From contig JALEZQ010000068.1 in assembly GCA_022772475.1 (NCBI GenBank), positions 1 through 45,485 on the forward strand: 45,485 bases of DNA, written 5' to 3'. Origin of the DNA: Bacteroidales bacterium (GTDB taxonomy: Bacteria > Bacteroidota > Bacteroidia > Bacteroidales > Bacteroidaceae). Of the stretch, positions 24,796-32,880 are shown one piece after another; the first letter of the stretch is position 1; each line of letters starts with the position of its first letter. A model generated the notes under the pieces. That model made no database searches. It worked only from the letters and a program-made list of their open reading frames with translations, and was not told the origin of the DNA. The position numbers and the translations under genes are program-made.

Positions 24796-25081
24796 CATCA
24801 CAAGTTTTGACGCCATTTTGGACGAGAAGTACGGCAAGGTGGGCACGCCGGAGAGAGAAGATTTCCGCAAGGAGGCCGCCCGCTACTGCGTTGGCAAGAT
24901 AATACTTGATGCACGCAAGAAGGAGCGCATGACCCAGTCGGATCTGGCCAAGATGGTTGGCGCTGACAAGACCTATATTTCGCGCATTGAAAATGGTGCA
25001 GTTGAGCCCGGCGTCGGCATGTTCTTCCGTATCATTGACGCCTTGGGGCTCAGAATTGACATCGTGCGCCCTGTTCAGTAA
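24770..25081 (+). CDS. XRE-family antitoxin (HigA-like)
   Basis: The 103-residue protein has a helix-turn-helix at about 60-85 (MTQSDLAKMVGADKTYISRI, then ENGAVEPGVGMFFRIIDALG), the Cro/C1 type used by HigA-like antitoxins that neutralise RelE-family toxins and repress their operon. The start overlaps the toxin gene; the ATG at 24779 is an alternative. A perfect hairpin 60 nt downstream ends the operon. With the toxin damaged, it may act only as a DNA-binding protein. Confidence 0.85.
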   Translation: MNTMQERNDITSFDAILDEKYGKVGTPEREDFRKEAARYCVGKIILDARKKERMTQSDLAKMVGADKTYISRIENGAVEPGVGMFFRIIDALGLRIDIVRPVQ

Positions 25082-25140
25082 GGAACCATGCTATGAAGAC
25101 GATGACGAACTACTGAGTCGGTAATAAACTTTTTAGCTAC

Positions 25141-25179
25141 AATAAAGGCTGGCGCGAGGATATCGCGCCAGCCTTTATT
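25141..25179. terminator. Perfect 17-bp hairpin at the right repeat junction
   Basis: AATAAAGGCTGGCGCGA (25141-25157) and its exact complement (25163-25179) enclose a 5-nt loop. It ends one base before the right copy of the 231-bp repeat. The A/T-rich ends on both sides allow termination in both directions, for the antitoxin and the former tRNA. Confidence 0.85.
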
Positions 25180-25180
25180 G

Positions 25181-25255
25181 TGATTCCCGCAGGGATTCAG
25201 ACCCTGGACCCACGCCTTAGAAGGGCTTGCTCTAATCCTACTGAGCAACGGAACC
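25181..25255 (-). pseudogene. Degenerate tRNA-Arg copy
   Basis: This is the second copy of the tRNA at 13300-13377 with damaging changes: an extra C in the acceptor region, T-loop TTCGAAT changed to CTGAAT, one base lost from the anticodon stem (GGGCGTT to GGGCTT) and a changed D-stem base. The promoter TACCTTTG upstream is also destroyed (near 25266-25275). It should not give a functional tRNA. Confidence 0.85.
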
Positions 25256-25411
25256 AAACCGCGTGCAAGATCAAAGGATTTGGGGCGAATGCGCCAGTTT
25301 TTGCCCGTATTTCTTTCAATGACCGCGGAGGAGGGGCAGAAAAGGCGGCTATAGGGGGTTGGCACTCAGGAAATCGGCTGCTGCAGCGAGAGTGTCGGTC
25401 TTTCCTACGTC
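25181..25411. repeat. Right copy of the 231-bp direct repeat
   Basis: It matches 13303-13533 in the same orientation. It contains the tRNA pseudogene, the spacer and the true 3' end of the nucleotidyltransferase gene. The two copies are about 11.9 kb apart and could recombine to excise everything between them. Confidence 0.9.
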
Positions 25412-26086
25412 GAGCAGACGTAGGTTGGGCTGGGCGATGCCGTGGATATGTAGGTCGTGGCAATGGTCGAGGTAGAAGTCCATGATGGGGAACTTCGGGG
25501 GATAGCTGTCCATGAGGGGCAGGACGCGGGGCGCGACGCAGTGGATGCCCGAGAAGGCGAAGGACTGCAGGGCGGCGGCGCGCTCGGGGGTGAGGGCGGC
25601 GGGGCGCAGGGCATGGGTGTCGGTGCGGGTCCATCCGCCCAGGCGCATGGCGTCGTCGAAGAGGAGGTAGCGCGTGGTCTGTCGTTGGCTGACCATGAGC
25701 GTGATGTCGTGGGCACAGGCCGCGGCATAGAAGGCGGCGAGGTCGGCGTTGTGCAGGATATCGACGTTGTGGATGAGGATGGGCGCCGGGGTGGGCGAGA
25801 AGAGGGCCGCTGCCCGGCGCAGGCCGCCGCCCGTGTCGAGCAGACCGTCGCTCTCGTCAGAGATACGGACGGGGATAGGGTAGTGGTGCGCTGCCAGATG
25901 GGCCTTGATGAGGGGGGCAAAGTGGTGGACGTTGACGACGATTTCTGTGGCTTGCGCTTTGATGAGCCGCTCGATGGTGAGGTCGAGCAGGGTGCGCCCT
26001 TCTATTTCTACGAGGGCTTTCGGCAGATGGTCGGTGAGGGGGCGCAGGCGTGTGCCGAGGCCTGCGGCGAAGATGAGGGCTTTCAT
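25349..26086 (-). CDS. Sugar-phosphate nucleotidyltransferase (MurU/NTP_transferase-like)
   Basis: The 245-residue protein has the nucleotidyltransferase signature MKALIFAAGLGTRLRPLTDH at the N-terminus, PKALVEIEGRTLLD at 24-37, and the metal/substrate aspartate in HNVDILHNADL near 108. This is the single-domain layout of MurU or RmlA-like enzymes that make UDP- or dTDP-activated sugars. The C-terminal 21 codons are repeated at 13471-13533. It lies 175 nt downstream of the DUF4270 gene on the same strand with an inverted repeat between. The substrate cannot be told; MurNAc-1-phosphate is one option. Confidence 0.85.
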   Translation of the reverse strand: MKALIFAAGLGTRLRPLTDHLPKALVEIEGRTLLDLTIERLIKAQATEIVVNVHHFAPLIKAHLAAHHYPIPVRISDESDGLLDTGGGLRRAAALFSPTPAPILIHNVDILHNADLAAFYAAACAHDITLMVSQRQTTRYLLFDDAMRLGGWTRTDTHALRPAALTPERAAALQSFAFSGIHCVAPRVLPLMDSYPPKFPIMDFYLDHCHDLHIHGIAQPNLRLLDVGKTDTLAAAADFLSANPL

Positions 26087-26158
26087 TGATGTGTGGGGAT
26101 AGCGGAGGAGGATGCGGCGTGACGTGCAGAGACGACGGCCGCAGGCATTATATATATG

Positions 26159-26214
26159 CCGCAGCGCACGGCAGGCGGCCGCTGGGGGCGGGGGCGTCCT
26201 GACGTGCGCTGCGG
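26159..26214. terminator. Inverted repeat between the DUF4270 and nucleotidyltransferase genes
   Basis: CCGCAGCGCACG (26159-26170) pairs exactly with CGTGCGCTGCGG (26203-26214) around a G-rich loop. It is a likely terminator for the DUF4270 gene, without a clear T-run. Confidence 0.55.
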
Positions 26215-26261
26215 CGTGTGGGGTTGTCGGAGATGTGTGGCGGACGACTGTCCGCTGTAGG

Positions 26262-27767
26262 TTAGTCGTTAAACTTGGTATAGACCACGTCGATGCTCAG
26301 GTCGCTGGACGGTCCGCCCTTTAGGCGCACGCTGTTCATGCTCAGTGCGTTCTTGATGCTGAGAAGCACCTTCGTGGTGCCGCCGTAGATGTTGGTGGAC
26401 GTGCTGTAGTGGGCGTTGACGGGGATGAGCCATACCTTGTTCCAGTCGGGGTTTTGGGCCTCCCATACGGCATACTTCGCGTTGCGCTGTGCCTCGGTGT
26501 CTGTATAGACCACGCCGGCGCCGTTGTCGCGTTGTTGTTTCATCCAGGTGATGAGTTTGCTCAGGTTGCTGAAGTTGTAGGCGTTATAATCGGTGTTGAA
26601 GGTGGTAAGGTATGACGTGACGTTGTCCACCAGTTTGTTCTTCTCAAAGAAGGTGTAGGCTTCGCTTTTTGGCAGGAGGAGGATGGTTGACGGCGAGTTG
26701 AGGTTGAAGGCGTTCTGCACCTCGTTGTTGTGGCGGGGCAGGGTGAGCGATACGGCGTTGATGGAGTCGGTGTAGTGCTCGCCGGCCACGATGTCGGCCA
26801 CGGGCAGGGTGATTTCGGTGAACAGACCGGCCGGCGACTTGATATAGGTGTAGTCGTTGTCGGGGTTGAGCATCGAGGCGGGGATTTCGTTCTCTACCGT
26901 GGTCTGCTGAATGACCTCTTCGGTGGCAGCCATGCGCTGCATGCCGCCCATGATGGTGTCGCGTCCTTCTTCGTTGAAGGTGTGGTAGGGGAAATAGACG
27001 TTGAGCGTGGTGGTCTTGGCGTAAATCATGGAGCCTACGCCGCCTGTCACCTTGAAGAGGAAGCCCGGGCATACGTTGTGGATGAAGTTGTACGAGTTCT
27101 TATAGTTGTCGGGGTTCTCGTAGTACTTCTCCATCATGCGGCGGCCGTACTCGGCGGGCATTCGCACAATGATGCAGCGGTAGTAGGTGTTGCCGTCGGT
27201 CACCGAGTCGGGGCGGCTGAGGTCTTTGACCGAGTAGCTCAGCGTGGTGCTGAAGCCCTTGCCTTCGGTGAGGAAGTCGTCGGCGTTGAGCGTGGTGTAG
27301 TAGTGGCCGTTCTCCGATACGGGCTTGTCGATGTCCAGTTCGTGCACAGCCATCTTCATGGTGGTCAGCGAGTCGCCGTAGTAGTTGTCGATGTAGATGC
27401 GGACGTCGCACGAATCGACGATGATGCGTCCTTCGCTGTCGTTGATGAGGCGTTCGCGCGCCGGCAGTTTGGTGTCCTCCAGTACGTTAAACTGTGCGAG
27501 GAAGTTGCACGTCGTCTTGGCGCGCGTCTCGGGATCGATGAAGCATCCCAGATAACTGTCGTTGGTGTTGGCCAGCACGGAGTCTGTCTTGACCGTGCGC
27601 GATGTGATGCGGAACGTCTGCTGCGAGGAGTTGACCAGGTCGTTTCCGGGCATGATGCCCGTACCGACGATGGCGGTGTCGTCGTCGCAGGCGGCGAGGA
27701 GTACGGGCACGATGAGGAGTGCTAAGACGCTGCGTCGCAGTGCAGACAGGCTGAAAAACGTTTTCAC
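26262..27767 (-). CDS. DUF4270 lipoprotein
   Basis: The 501-residue protein starts at GTG 27767 with KTFFSLSALRRSVLALLIVP and a lipobox ending LAAC (Cys27), so it is a lipoprotein. The mature part begins DDDTAIVGTGIMPGNDLVNS, then SYLGCFIDPETRAKTTCNFL, the pattern of the Bacteroidetes DUF4270 family, and ends in a beta-rich region. The frame stays open upstream, but that part overlaps the neighbouring starch-synthase gene and has no signal peptide. The place next to a starch-synthase-like gene and panC is one I recall as conserved in Bacteroidales. Function unknown, probably at the outer membrane. Confidence 0.8.
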   Translation of the reverse strand: MKTFFSLSALRRSVLALLIVPVLLAACDDDTAIVGTGIMPGNDLVNSSQQTFRITSRTVKTDSVLANTNDSYLGCFIDPETRAKTTCNFLAQFNVLEDTKLPARERLINDSEGRIIVDSCDVRIYIDNYYGDSLTTMKMAVHELDIDKPVSENGHYYTTLNADDFLTEGKGFSTTLSYSVKDLSRPDSVTDGNTYYRCIIVRMPAEYGRRMMEKYYENPDNYKNSYNFIHNVCPGFLFKVTGGVGSMIYAKTTTLNVYFPYHTFNEEGRDTIMGGMQRMAATEEVIQQTTVENEIPASMLNPDNDYTYIKSPAGLFTEITLPVADIVAGEHYTDSINAVSLTLPRHNNEVQNAFNLNSPSTILLLPKSEAYTFFEKNKLVDNVTSYLTTFNTDYNAYNFSNLSKLITWMKQQRDNGAGVVYTDTEAQRNAKYAVWEAQNPDWNKVWLIPVNAHYSTSTNIYGGTTKVLLSIKNALSMNSVRLKGGPSSDLSIDVVYTKFND

Positions 27768-27887
27768 GGTGGTAAGGATGAGGGTGAGGTAAATCGTTGT
27801 GTCGGAGGCTCGGCGTTCTGTGGGGCCGGCATCCTGTTTGAAGTGTATCTGTGGTGACGGTGGTTCGTGCCGTTTGGTTAATTGCCA

Positions 27888-27928
27888 CTGAGGCCTTGGC
27901 AGCCTTAGTTGGGCAGCCAAGGCCTCAG
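27888..27928 (-). terminator. Terminator between the starch-synthase-like and DUF4270 genes
   Basis: CTGAGGCCTTGGC (27888-27900) pairs perfectly over 13 bp with GCCAAGGCCTCAG (27916-27928), 8 nt after the 27937 stop. Confidence 0.7.
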
Positions 27929-27936
27929 CGTGTGTG

Positions 27937-28761
27937 TCATTCTCCTTCAGCAAAGAGGCTGTCGTAGCATGCGCCGAAGTTCTGGCCCATGTCGTCCATG
28001 CCGGGGAAGGCGAAGGCGGGTATGCCCTTTTCGCGGGCGATGTCCAGGTATTCGGGGTGTGCATTTTCAGCGCCCTGTATGTAGCCGTCGGCAAAGGCGA
28101 TGGCCATTCGGGCGTAGGCGTCGGGCGCGGTGAAGTCGATGCCCGTGCTCTCGATGGTGGCCGCGTTGGCTTCGCGGAAGAGCAGGCTGTTGGGGAAATC
28201 GGCGCCAAGCGGCGTCAGCGGCATCTCGTCGTAGGCCGAGAAGACTACCTTGGAATCGACGAACGACGGCTCGTTGCGGTAGGCCGTCTTGATGTAGAAA
28301 GGAACGAAAGCCGACATCCATCCGTGGCAGTGGATGACGTCGGGACACCAGCGGAGCTTTTTCAGCGTCTCGAGCACGCCGCGGGCGTAGAAGACGGCAC
28401 GCTCGCCATTGTCGTCATATTCCTTCCCTTCGCTGTCGGTGAGCATGGTGCGCTTGTGGAAGAAATCATCGTTGTCGATGAAATAGACCTGCATACGTGC
28501 TGCCTGGATGGAGGCGACCTTGATGATGAGTGGGTGGTCCGTATCGTCGATGGCGATGTTGAGGCCCGACAGGCGGATTACTTCGTGCAATTGGTTCCGG
28601 CGCTCATTGATGTTGCCCCATTTGGGCATGAAGGTCCGGATTTCCCTTCCACTGTCCTGGATGGCTTGCGGCAACTTTCGGCCTATCAGGGCCATCTGGC
28701 TCTCAGGAACGTAGGGAGTCAGTTCCTGCGTGATGAAGAGAACTTTTTTCGCTTGCGTCAT
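27937..28761 (-). CDS. Starch/glycogen synthase N-terminal-domain protein
   Basis: The 274-residue protein matches the N-terminal (GT5) half of bacterial glycogen synthase: KVLFITQELTPYVPESQMAL at the start, VIHCHGWMSAFVPFYIK near 150 and FSAYDEM near 185. A full GlgA has about 480 residues with a C-terminal GT-B domain that carries the catalytic and nucleotide-binding parts; that half is missing here. The ADP-glucose loop (KTGGL) is also replaced by PESQM. The protein ends naturally before a terminator, so it is not a frameshift. It probably is not an active synthase. It has its own promoter, divergent from panC. Confidence 0.82.
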   Translation of the reverse strand: MTQAKKVLFITQELTPYVPESQMALIGRKLPQAIQDSGREIRTFMPKWGNINERRNQLHEVIRLSGLNIAIDDTDHPLIIKVASIQAARMQVYFIDNDDFFHKRTMLTDSEGKEYDDNGERAVFYARGVLETLKKLRWCPDVIHCHGWMSAFVPFYIKTAYRNEPSFVDSKVVFSAYDEMPLTPLGADFPNSLLFREANAATIESTGIDFTAPDAYARMAIAFADGYIQGAENAHPEYLDIAREKGIPAFAFPGMDDMGQNFGACYDSLFAEGE

Positions 28762-28880
28762 TTCTTTCTTAGCTTTCTACGGAGCATGCGGGGCATGCGT
28801 AGTTAGTGGATATTATGAAGTTGAAGTTTGTGCTTTGGATATTGCGGCCCGCAGAAGGGTGAGGTTGTGCAAATTCTCTG

Positions 28881-28888
28881 CAAAGGTA
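28881..28888 (-). promoter_or_regulatory. Promoter of the starch-synthase-like gene (-7 element)
   Basis: TACCTTTG reads on the minus strand from 28888 to 28881, 120 nt before the ATG. In the 359-bp divergent gap only a weak plus-strand candidate for panC (TTATTTTGC near 28992-29000) is otherwise seen. Confidence 0.6.
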
Positions 28889-29120
28889 CGAATTTTTCCT
28901 GAAATGGCCCGCTTGACTGTCTTTCGATTCTTTCGCAGCATGAAATTTGACTTTTCTTTTCGATGGGCAGGGCCTATGTGGTGGAAAATCTGTTATTTTG
29001 CACGTCCTAACGGGGAAAGCCCTGTTTTGGCGTCACGGGTGGCAGCCGTTCCCGTTGCTGTCAGACCGTCTAGTGGTAAACAATACAGAATCCACGATAT
29101 TCTTACACAGACAAGAAAAG

Positions 29121-29972
29121 ATGAGAGTAGTAACAACTGTTGAAGCCCTCAAGCAAGCCTTGGCCGACGAACGTCAGTCGGGCAAGACCATTGGGCTGGT
29201 GCCCACGATGGGGGCTCTTCACGAGGGGCATGCCTCGCTTGTGCGCCGCTCGGTGTCCGAGAACGGATGCACCGTGGTGAGCGTCTTTGTCAACCCCACC
29301 CAGTTTAACGACAAGAACGACCTGGCCAACTATCCCCGCACGCTCGATGCCGACTGTGCCCTGCTGGAACGTCTCGGCGCCTCGCTGGTCTTCGCCCCGA
29401 GCGTAGAGGAGGTCTATCCCGAGCCCGATACCCGCACGTTCAGTTATCCCCCCATCGACAGCGTGATGGAAGGGCCGCGCCGTCCCGGCCATTTCAATGG
29501 CGTGTGTCAGATTGTCAGCAAACTCTTCCTTATGGTCGAGCCCGACCGCGCCTATTTCGGCGAGAAGGACTTTCAGCAGATTGCCGTCATCCGCGCCATG
29601 GTGGCCGACCTGAAGTTGCCGCTGGAGATACGCCCCTGTCCCATCGTCCGCGAGGCCAGCGGCCTGGCCATGAGCAGCCGCAACACCCTGCTCACCGCCG
29701 AAGAGAAGCTGACCGCCGTCCATATCTCGCAGACGCTGATGCAGAGCGTGGACTATTCTCAGACCCACAGCCCTGCTGAAACCGAGCAGTGGGTAGTGGC
29801 CACGCTCAACGCCATCGACGGCCTCGAGGTGGAATACTTTCAGATTGTCAACGACACCACGCTGCAGCCCGTGGCCGATTGGGCCGACGCCCCCGGCGTG
29901 GTGGGTTGCATCACGGTCTATTGCGGCCGGCGCCCCGTGCGTCTCATCGACAACATGCGTTACCGCGGATAA
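29121..29972 (+). CDS. panC: Pantothenate synthetase
   Basis: PanC joins pantoate and beta-alanine with ATP to make pantothenate, in the cytoplasm. The 283-residue protein has the nucleotide-binding PTMGALHEGH at 28-37, FVNPTQF near 60, YFGEKDFQQIAVIR near 148 and SSRN near 182, all family signatures. The ATG at 29121 gives MRVVTTVEALKQAL, the expected N-terminus; earlier in-frame starts have no homologous sequence. panD follows after 81 nt, so both steps from aspartate and pantoate are together. Confidence 0.97.
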   Translation: MRVVTTVEALKQALADERQSGKTIGLVPTMGALHEGHASLVRRSVSENGCTVVSVFVNPTQFNDKNDLANYPRTLDADCALLERLGASLVFAPSVEEVYPEPDTRTFSYPPIDSVMEGPRRPGHFNGVCQIVSKLFLMVEPDRAYFGEKDFQQIAVIRAMVADLKLPLEIRPCPIVREASGLAMSSRNTLLTAEEKLTAVHISQTLMQSVDYSQTHSPAETEQWVVATLNAIDGLEVEYFQIVNDTTLQPVADWADAPGVVGCITVYCGRRPVRLIDNMRYRG

Positions 29973-30053
29973 GGCGCCCCGGCCGGCAGGCTGCTGACGC
30001 TCGCGCCTGCCGATGCGCCACGCCAATCGAAGTTTTATACCTATATATACGCT

Positions 30054-30401
30054 ATGTACCTCAGTTTGCTGAAATCCAAAATACACTGTGCCCACGTCAC
30101 CGAGGCCAACCTGCACTACATGGGAAGCATCACCATCGACGAAGACCTGATGGACGCTGCCGGCCTGTTGCCCCACGAGCATGTCCATGTGGTGAACAAC
30201 TGCAACGGCGAGCGCATCGAAACCTATGTCATCCGCGGCGAGCGCGGCACGGGCTGTATCTGCCTCAACGGGGCCGCTGCGCGCAAGTTTCAGGTGGGCG
30301 ACGAAATCATCATCATGGCCTATGCCCAGTTGACCCCCGACGAGGTGCCCGCCCATAGCCCCAAGGTCATCTTTCCCTCGGGTCCGAACAACAGCCTGTA
30401 G
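30054..30401 (+). CDS. panD: Aspartate 1-decarboxylase proenzyme
   Basis: PanD makes beta-alanine for PanC. The 115-residue proenzyme has the self-cleavage site Gly24-Ser25 in YMGSITID; Ser25 becomes the pyruvoyl cofactor after cleavage. The following [27 protein letters not shown] and [10 protein letters not shown] are also conserved. It forms an operon with panC and probably the ComF-like gene 13 nt downstream. Confidence 0.97.
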   Translation: MYLSLLKSKIHCAHVTEANLHYMGSITIDEDLMDAAGLLPHEHVHVVNNCNGERIETYVIRGERGTGCICLNGAAARKFQVGDEIIIMAYAQLTPDEVPAHSPKVIFPSGPNNSL

Positions 30402-30414
30402 CGCCTTAGTGACG

Positions 30415-31218
30415 ATGCCGTTGCTCAAAGGACTGACAGGGTGGGGACGCGACGTCCTCCGCACGCTCTTTCCCGCCACCTGCGTAGTGTGCCAACGGCG
30501 CCTCACAGGTGGCGAGACGTATATATGTGCCACGTGCATGATGCAGTTGCCCTACACCCGCTTCAAGGGGGCGCGCGGCAATGTGGTGGAGCGCCTGTTC
30601 TGGGGAAAGGTACCCGTTGTCCGCGCCAATGCGTGGCTGCACTACAAGTCCCATTCGGCCTACAAACTGCCCATCCTTTCGGTCAAGTACTTCCGCAATC
30701 CCCGCCTCGGCCTCTATCTTGGCGAGCAGATGGCGTACGACGTCGCCGGCACCGACTTCTTTGAGGGCGTGGATGCCATCGTCCCTGTTCCCCTGCATCG
30801 CAAGCGCATAAAGCACCGCGGCTACAACCAGAGCGAGCGGCTGGCAGCGGGCATCAGTCGCGTCACGGGCATCCCCGTTTGGACCGACGTAGCCGTTCGT
30901 CAGGTCAACACCACCACGCAGACGGCGCTGACCCATAGCGAGCGCCGCGAAAACGTCAGCGGCATCTTTGCCCTTGCAGCCCCCGAGCGGGTGCAGGGCT
31001 GCCACCTCCTGCTGGTCGATGACGTCGTCACCACGGGGGCTACGCTGCTGTCGTTGGCACGAGCCCTCTGCCGGGCCGACGGCGTGCGCGTCAGCATCAT
31101 GGCCTGCGCCATGGCCGGACGTCACATGATGAGGGCCGACGACTACGTCAACTGGCACCGCGACGACGAAGACACGCCGCCCTATCATAGCGCCACCGTC
31201 ATCAAAGACCCCATCTGA
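30415..31218 (+). CDS. ComF-family phosphoribosyltransferase-like protein
   Basis: The 267-residue protein has an N-terminal four-cysteine zinc site (C23-x2-C26 ... C38-x2-C41) and a C-terminal phosphoribosyltransferase-fold domain with the PRPP loop LLVDDVVTTGATLLSLARAL near residue 200. YNQSERLAAGISRVTGIPV is also typical of ComF. In naturally competent species ComF acts in DNA uptake or processing; here the role is unknown. ATG 30415 is preferred; a GTG at 30409 is 2 codons upstream. It follows panD by 13 nt and precedes mnmA by 52 nt. Confidence 0.9.
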   Translation: MPLLKGLTGWGRDVLRTLFPATCVVCQRRLTGGETYICATCMMQLPYTRFKGARGNVVERLFWGKVPVVRANAWLHYKSHSAYKLPILSVKYFRNPRLGLYLGEQMAYDVAGTDFFEGVDAIVPVPLHRKRIKHRGYNQSERLAAGISRVTGIPVWTDVAVRQVNTTTQTALTHSERRENVSGIFALAAPERVQGCHLLLVDDVVTTGATLLSLARALCRADGVRVSIMACAMAGRHMMRADDYVNWHRDDEDTPPYHSATVIKDPI

Positions 31219-31270
31219 CGGCCGGCGCTTTCTCTCAAATTCCCTTTACGTCTTCTCTAACCCTATCCCC

Positions 31271-32365
31271 ATGCTTTCCTACAACGAACTCAAAGACCAA
31301 CGTATTGCCGTCCTTCTCTCGGGCGGTGTCGATAGCGCCGTCGTCGTGAGCCAATTGGCCCGGATGGGCCTCACGCCGGACTGCTTCTATATCAAGATAG
31401 GACCCGAGGAGGAAAAAGAGTGGAACTGCTCCGCCGAGGAGGACGTCGAGATGGCCACCGTCGTGGCGCGGCGTTACGGCTGCCGGCTGGAGGTGGTCGA
31501 TTGCCACCGCGAATACTGGGACCAAGTGACGCGCTACACCATGGAAAAGGTGAGGGCCGGCTATACGCCAAACCCTGACGTCATGTGCAACCGCCTTATC
31601 AAGTTCGGCGCCTTCCATGAAAAGCGCGGCCATTCCTACGACCTCATCGCCACCGGCCACTATGCACAGACTGAGATGGACGCCGAGGGGCGCAAGTGGC
31701 TCGTCACATGTCCCGACCCCGTCAAGGACCAGACCGACTTCCTGGCACAGATCTACGACTGGCAGTTGCGCAAGGCCATCTTCCCCATAGGCCACATGAT
31801 GAAGGACGAAGTGCGCCGTCTGGCCGAGGAGGAGCACCTCATCAACGCCAAGCGCAAGGACTCGCAGGGCATCTGCTTCTTGGGCAAGATAAACTACAAC
31901 GACTACCTGCGCCGCTATCTTGGCGAGCAGCCCGGCGACGTCGTCGAACTGGCCACGGGGCGGCGCATCGGTACGCACCGCGGCCTGTGGTTCCACACCA
32001 TCGGCCAGCGCAAGGGCCTGGGCTTCGGCGGCGGCCCCTGGTTCGTGGTCAAAAAAGATGTGGAAAATAACATCCTCTATGTGGCCCATGGCTACGACCC
32101 TGCCACAGCCTACGCCGACACCTTCCCCGTCCACGACTTCCACTACCTCACCGTCCCCGCCTTGCCGCAACGCATCACCTTCAAGATACGCCACACTCCC
32201 GACTGCTTCTCTGCCACCGTTCATCCCGAAAGCGACGGCCGTTACATCATCCGTTCGGACCGCCCGCTGCACGGCGTAGCCCCCGGCCAGTTTTGCACCG
32301 TCTATGACGAGCAGCACCACCGCTGCTACGGCTCGGGCGAGATTACGGTGTCTGACCCGGGATGA
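31271..32365 (+). CDS. mnmA: tRNA-specific 2-thiouridylase MnmA
   Basis: MnmA thiolates U34 in tRNA-Lys, -Glu and -Gln. The 364-residue protein has the PP-loop SGGVDS at 17-22, the catalytic cysteine C106 in NPDVMCN and the second cysteine C202 in GICFLG, both needed for persulfide transfer. The C-terminal beta domain with WFHTIGQRKGL is present. Length is normal. It is last in the pan-comF group and has a strong terminator 67 nt after its stop. Confidence 0.96.
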   Translation: MLSYNELKDQRIAVLLSGGVDSAVVVSQLARMGLTPDCFYIKIGPEEEKEWNCSAEEDVEMATVVARRYGCRLEVVDCHREYWDQVTRYTMEKVRAGYTPNPDVMCNRLIKFGAFHEKRGHSYDLIATGHYAQTEMDAEGRKWLVTCPDPVKDQTDFLAQIYDWQLRKAIFPIGHMMKDEVRRLAEEEHLINAKRKDSQGICFLGKINYNDYLRRYLGEQPGDVVELATGRRIGTHRGLWFHTIGQRKGLGFGGGPWFVVKKDVENNILYVAHGYDPATAYADTFPVHDFHYLTVPALPQRITFKIRHTPDCFSATVHPESDGRYIIRSDRPLHGVAPGQFCTVYDEQHHRCYGSGEITVSDPG

Positions 32366-32431
32366 AGCGGTGTGACGCCCATAGTACGGCGTAGATTTAG
32401 AAGCCAAAGGGGAGAATTGTGAACTTATCAT

Positions 32432-32481
32432 AAGCGCCCCTCGTCTGCCACACAGTGTTGTGAGGCAGTCGAGGGGCGCTT
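32432..32481 (+). terminator. mnmA terminator
   Basis: AAGCGCCCCTCG (32432-32443) pairs with CGAGGGGCGCTT (32470-32481); an inner CTGCC/GGCAG helix extends it. Confidence 0.8.
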
Positions 32482-32631
32482 TGAATGTTTATATTCGGAT
32501 GTACAACGTTTCGCGCTTAACCCAGACTTATTTGAAGGTTGGTTATGCCCGTTGCTGTCCTGAAAGATGGCTTGCGCGTCTGGCCGAATCCGTGTTTTAT
32601 ACAAATTTTGGCGGCGGGAGGCGATGGAAGA

Positions 32632-32880
32632 TTTAGGAAAGTTTAACGGTGAGAGGGTGCGAAATTGCAGGTTTGGCGGTGCGAAAATGCGGTTGCCCAC
32701 TCGCGCGAGACGGTTTGGGCGACTGATTTTCCTGTTTGGGCGACAGAAAAAGCAGTCGCCCAAACAGTAGAACTGCCTTTAGGACACTAAAAAAGGGCCC
32801 CGCGGAGGGCCCTATGCTTGCTTGCTCTGCAAAGATACAACAAAATGGGGCGAAATGCAAATCGGCAAAAATGGGCGCGG
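32632..32880 (-). other. Orphan promoter-terminator cassette with GGGCGAC repeats (copy 1)
   Basis: On the minus strand, TTTGCATTTCG is followed by the -7 element TATCTTTG (32837-32830), then about 17 nt later by the hairpin AGGGCCC/GGGCCCT (32813-32807, 32800-32794) and six T's (32794-32789). The predicted transcript is only about 35 nt. Next come three GTTTGGGCGAC-type motifs (two direct, one inverted, 32710-32770) and the end CCGTTAAACTTTCCTAAA (32650-32633). No gene lies downstream in this direction, since mnmA ends convergently. A copy with the same order is at 44817-45053. Confidence 0.7.

Noticed and set aside
26262-28208. A 648-codon version of the DUF4270 protein
   Set aside because: The first 147 codons overlap the starch-synthase-like gene in another frame; the signal peptide and lipobox follow GTG 27767.
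28730-29143. A plus-strand frame in the gap between the starch-synthase-like gene and panC
   Set aside because: It covers a divergent promoter region and overlaps both genes; it has no recognisable protein features.
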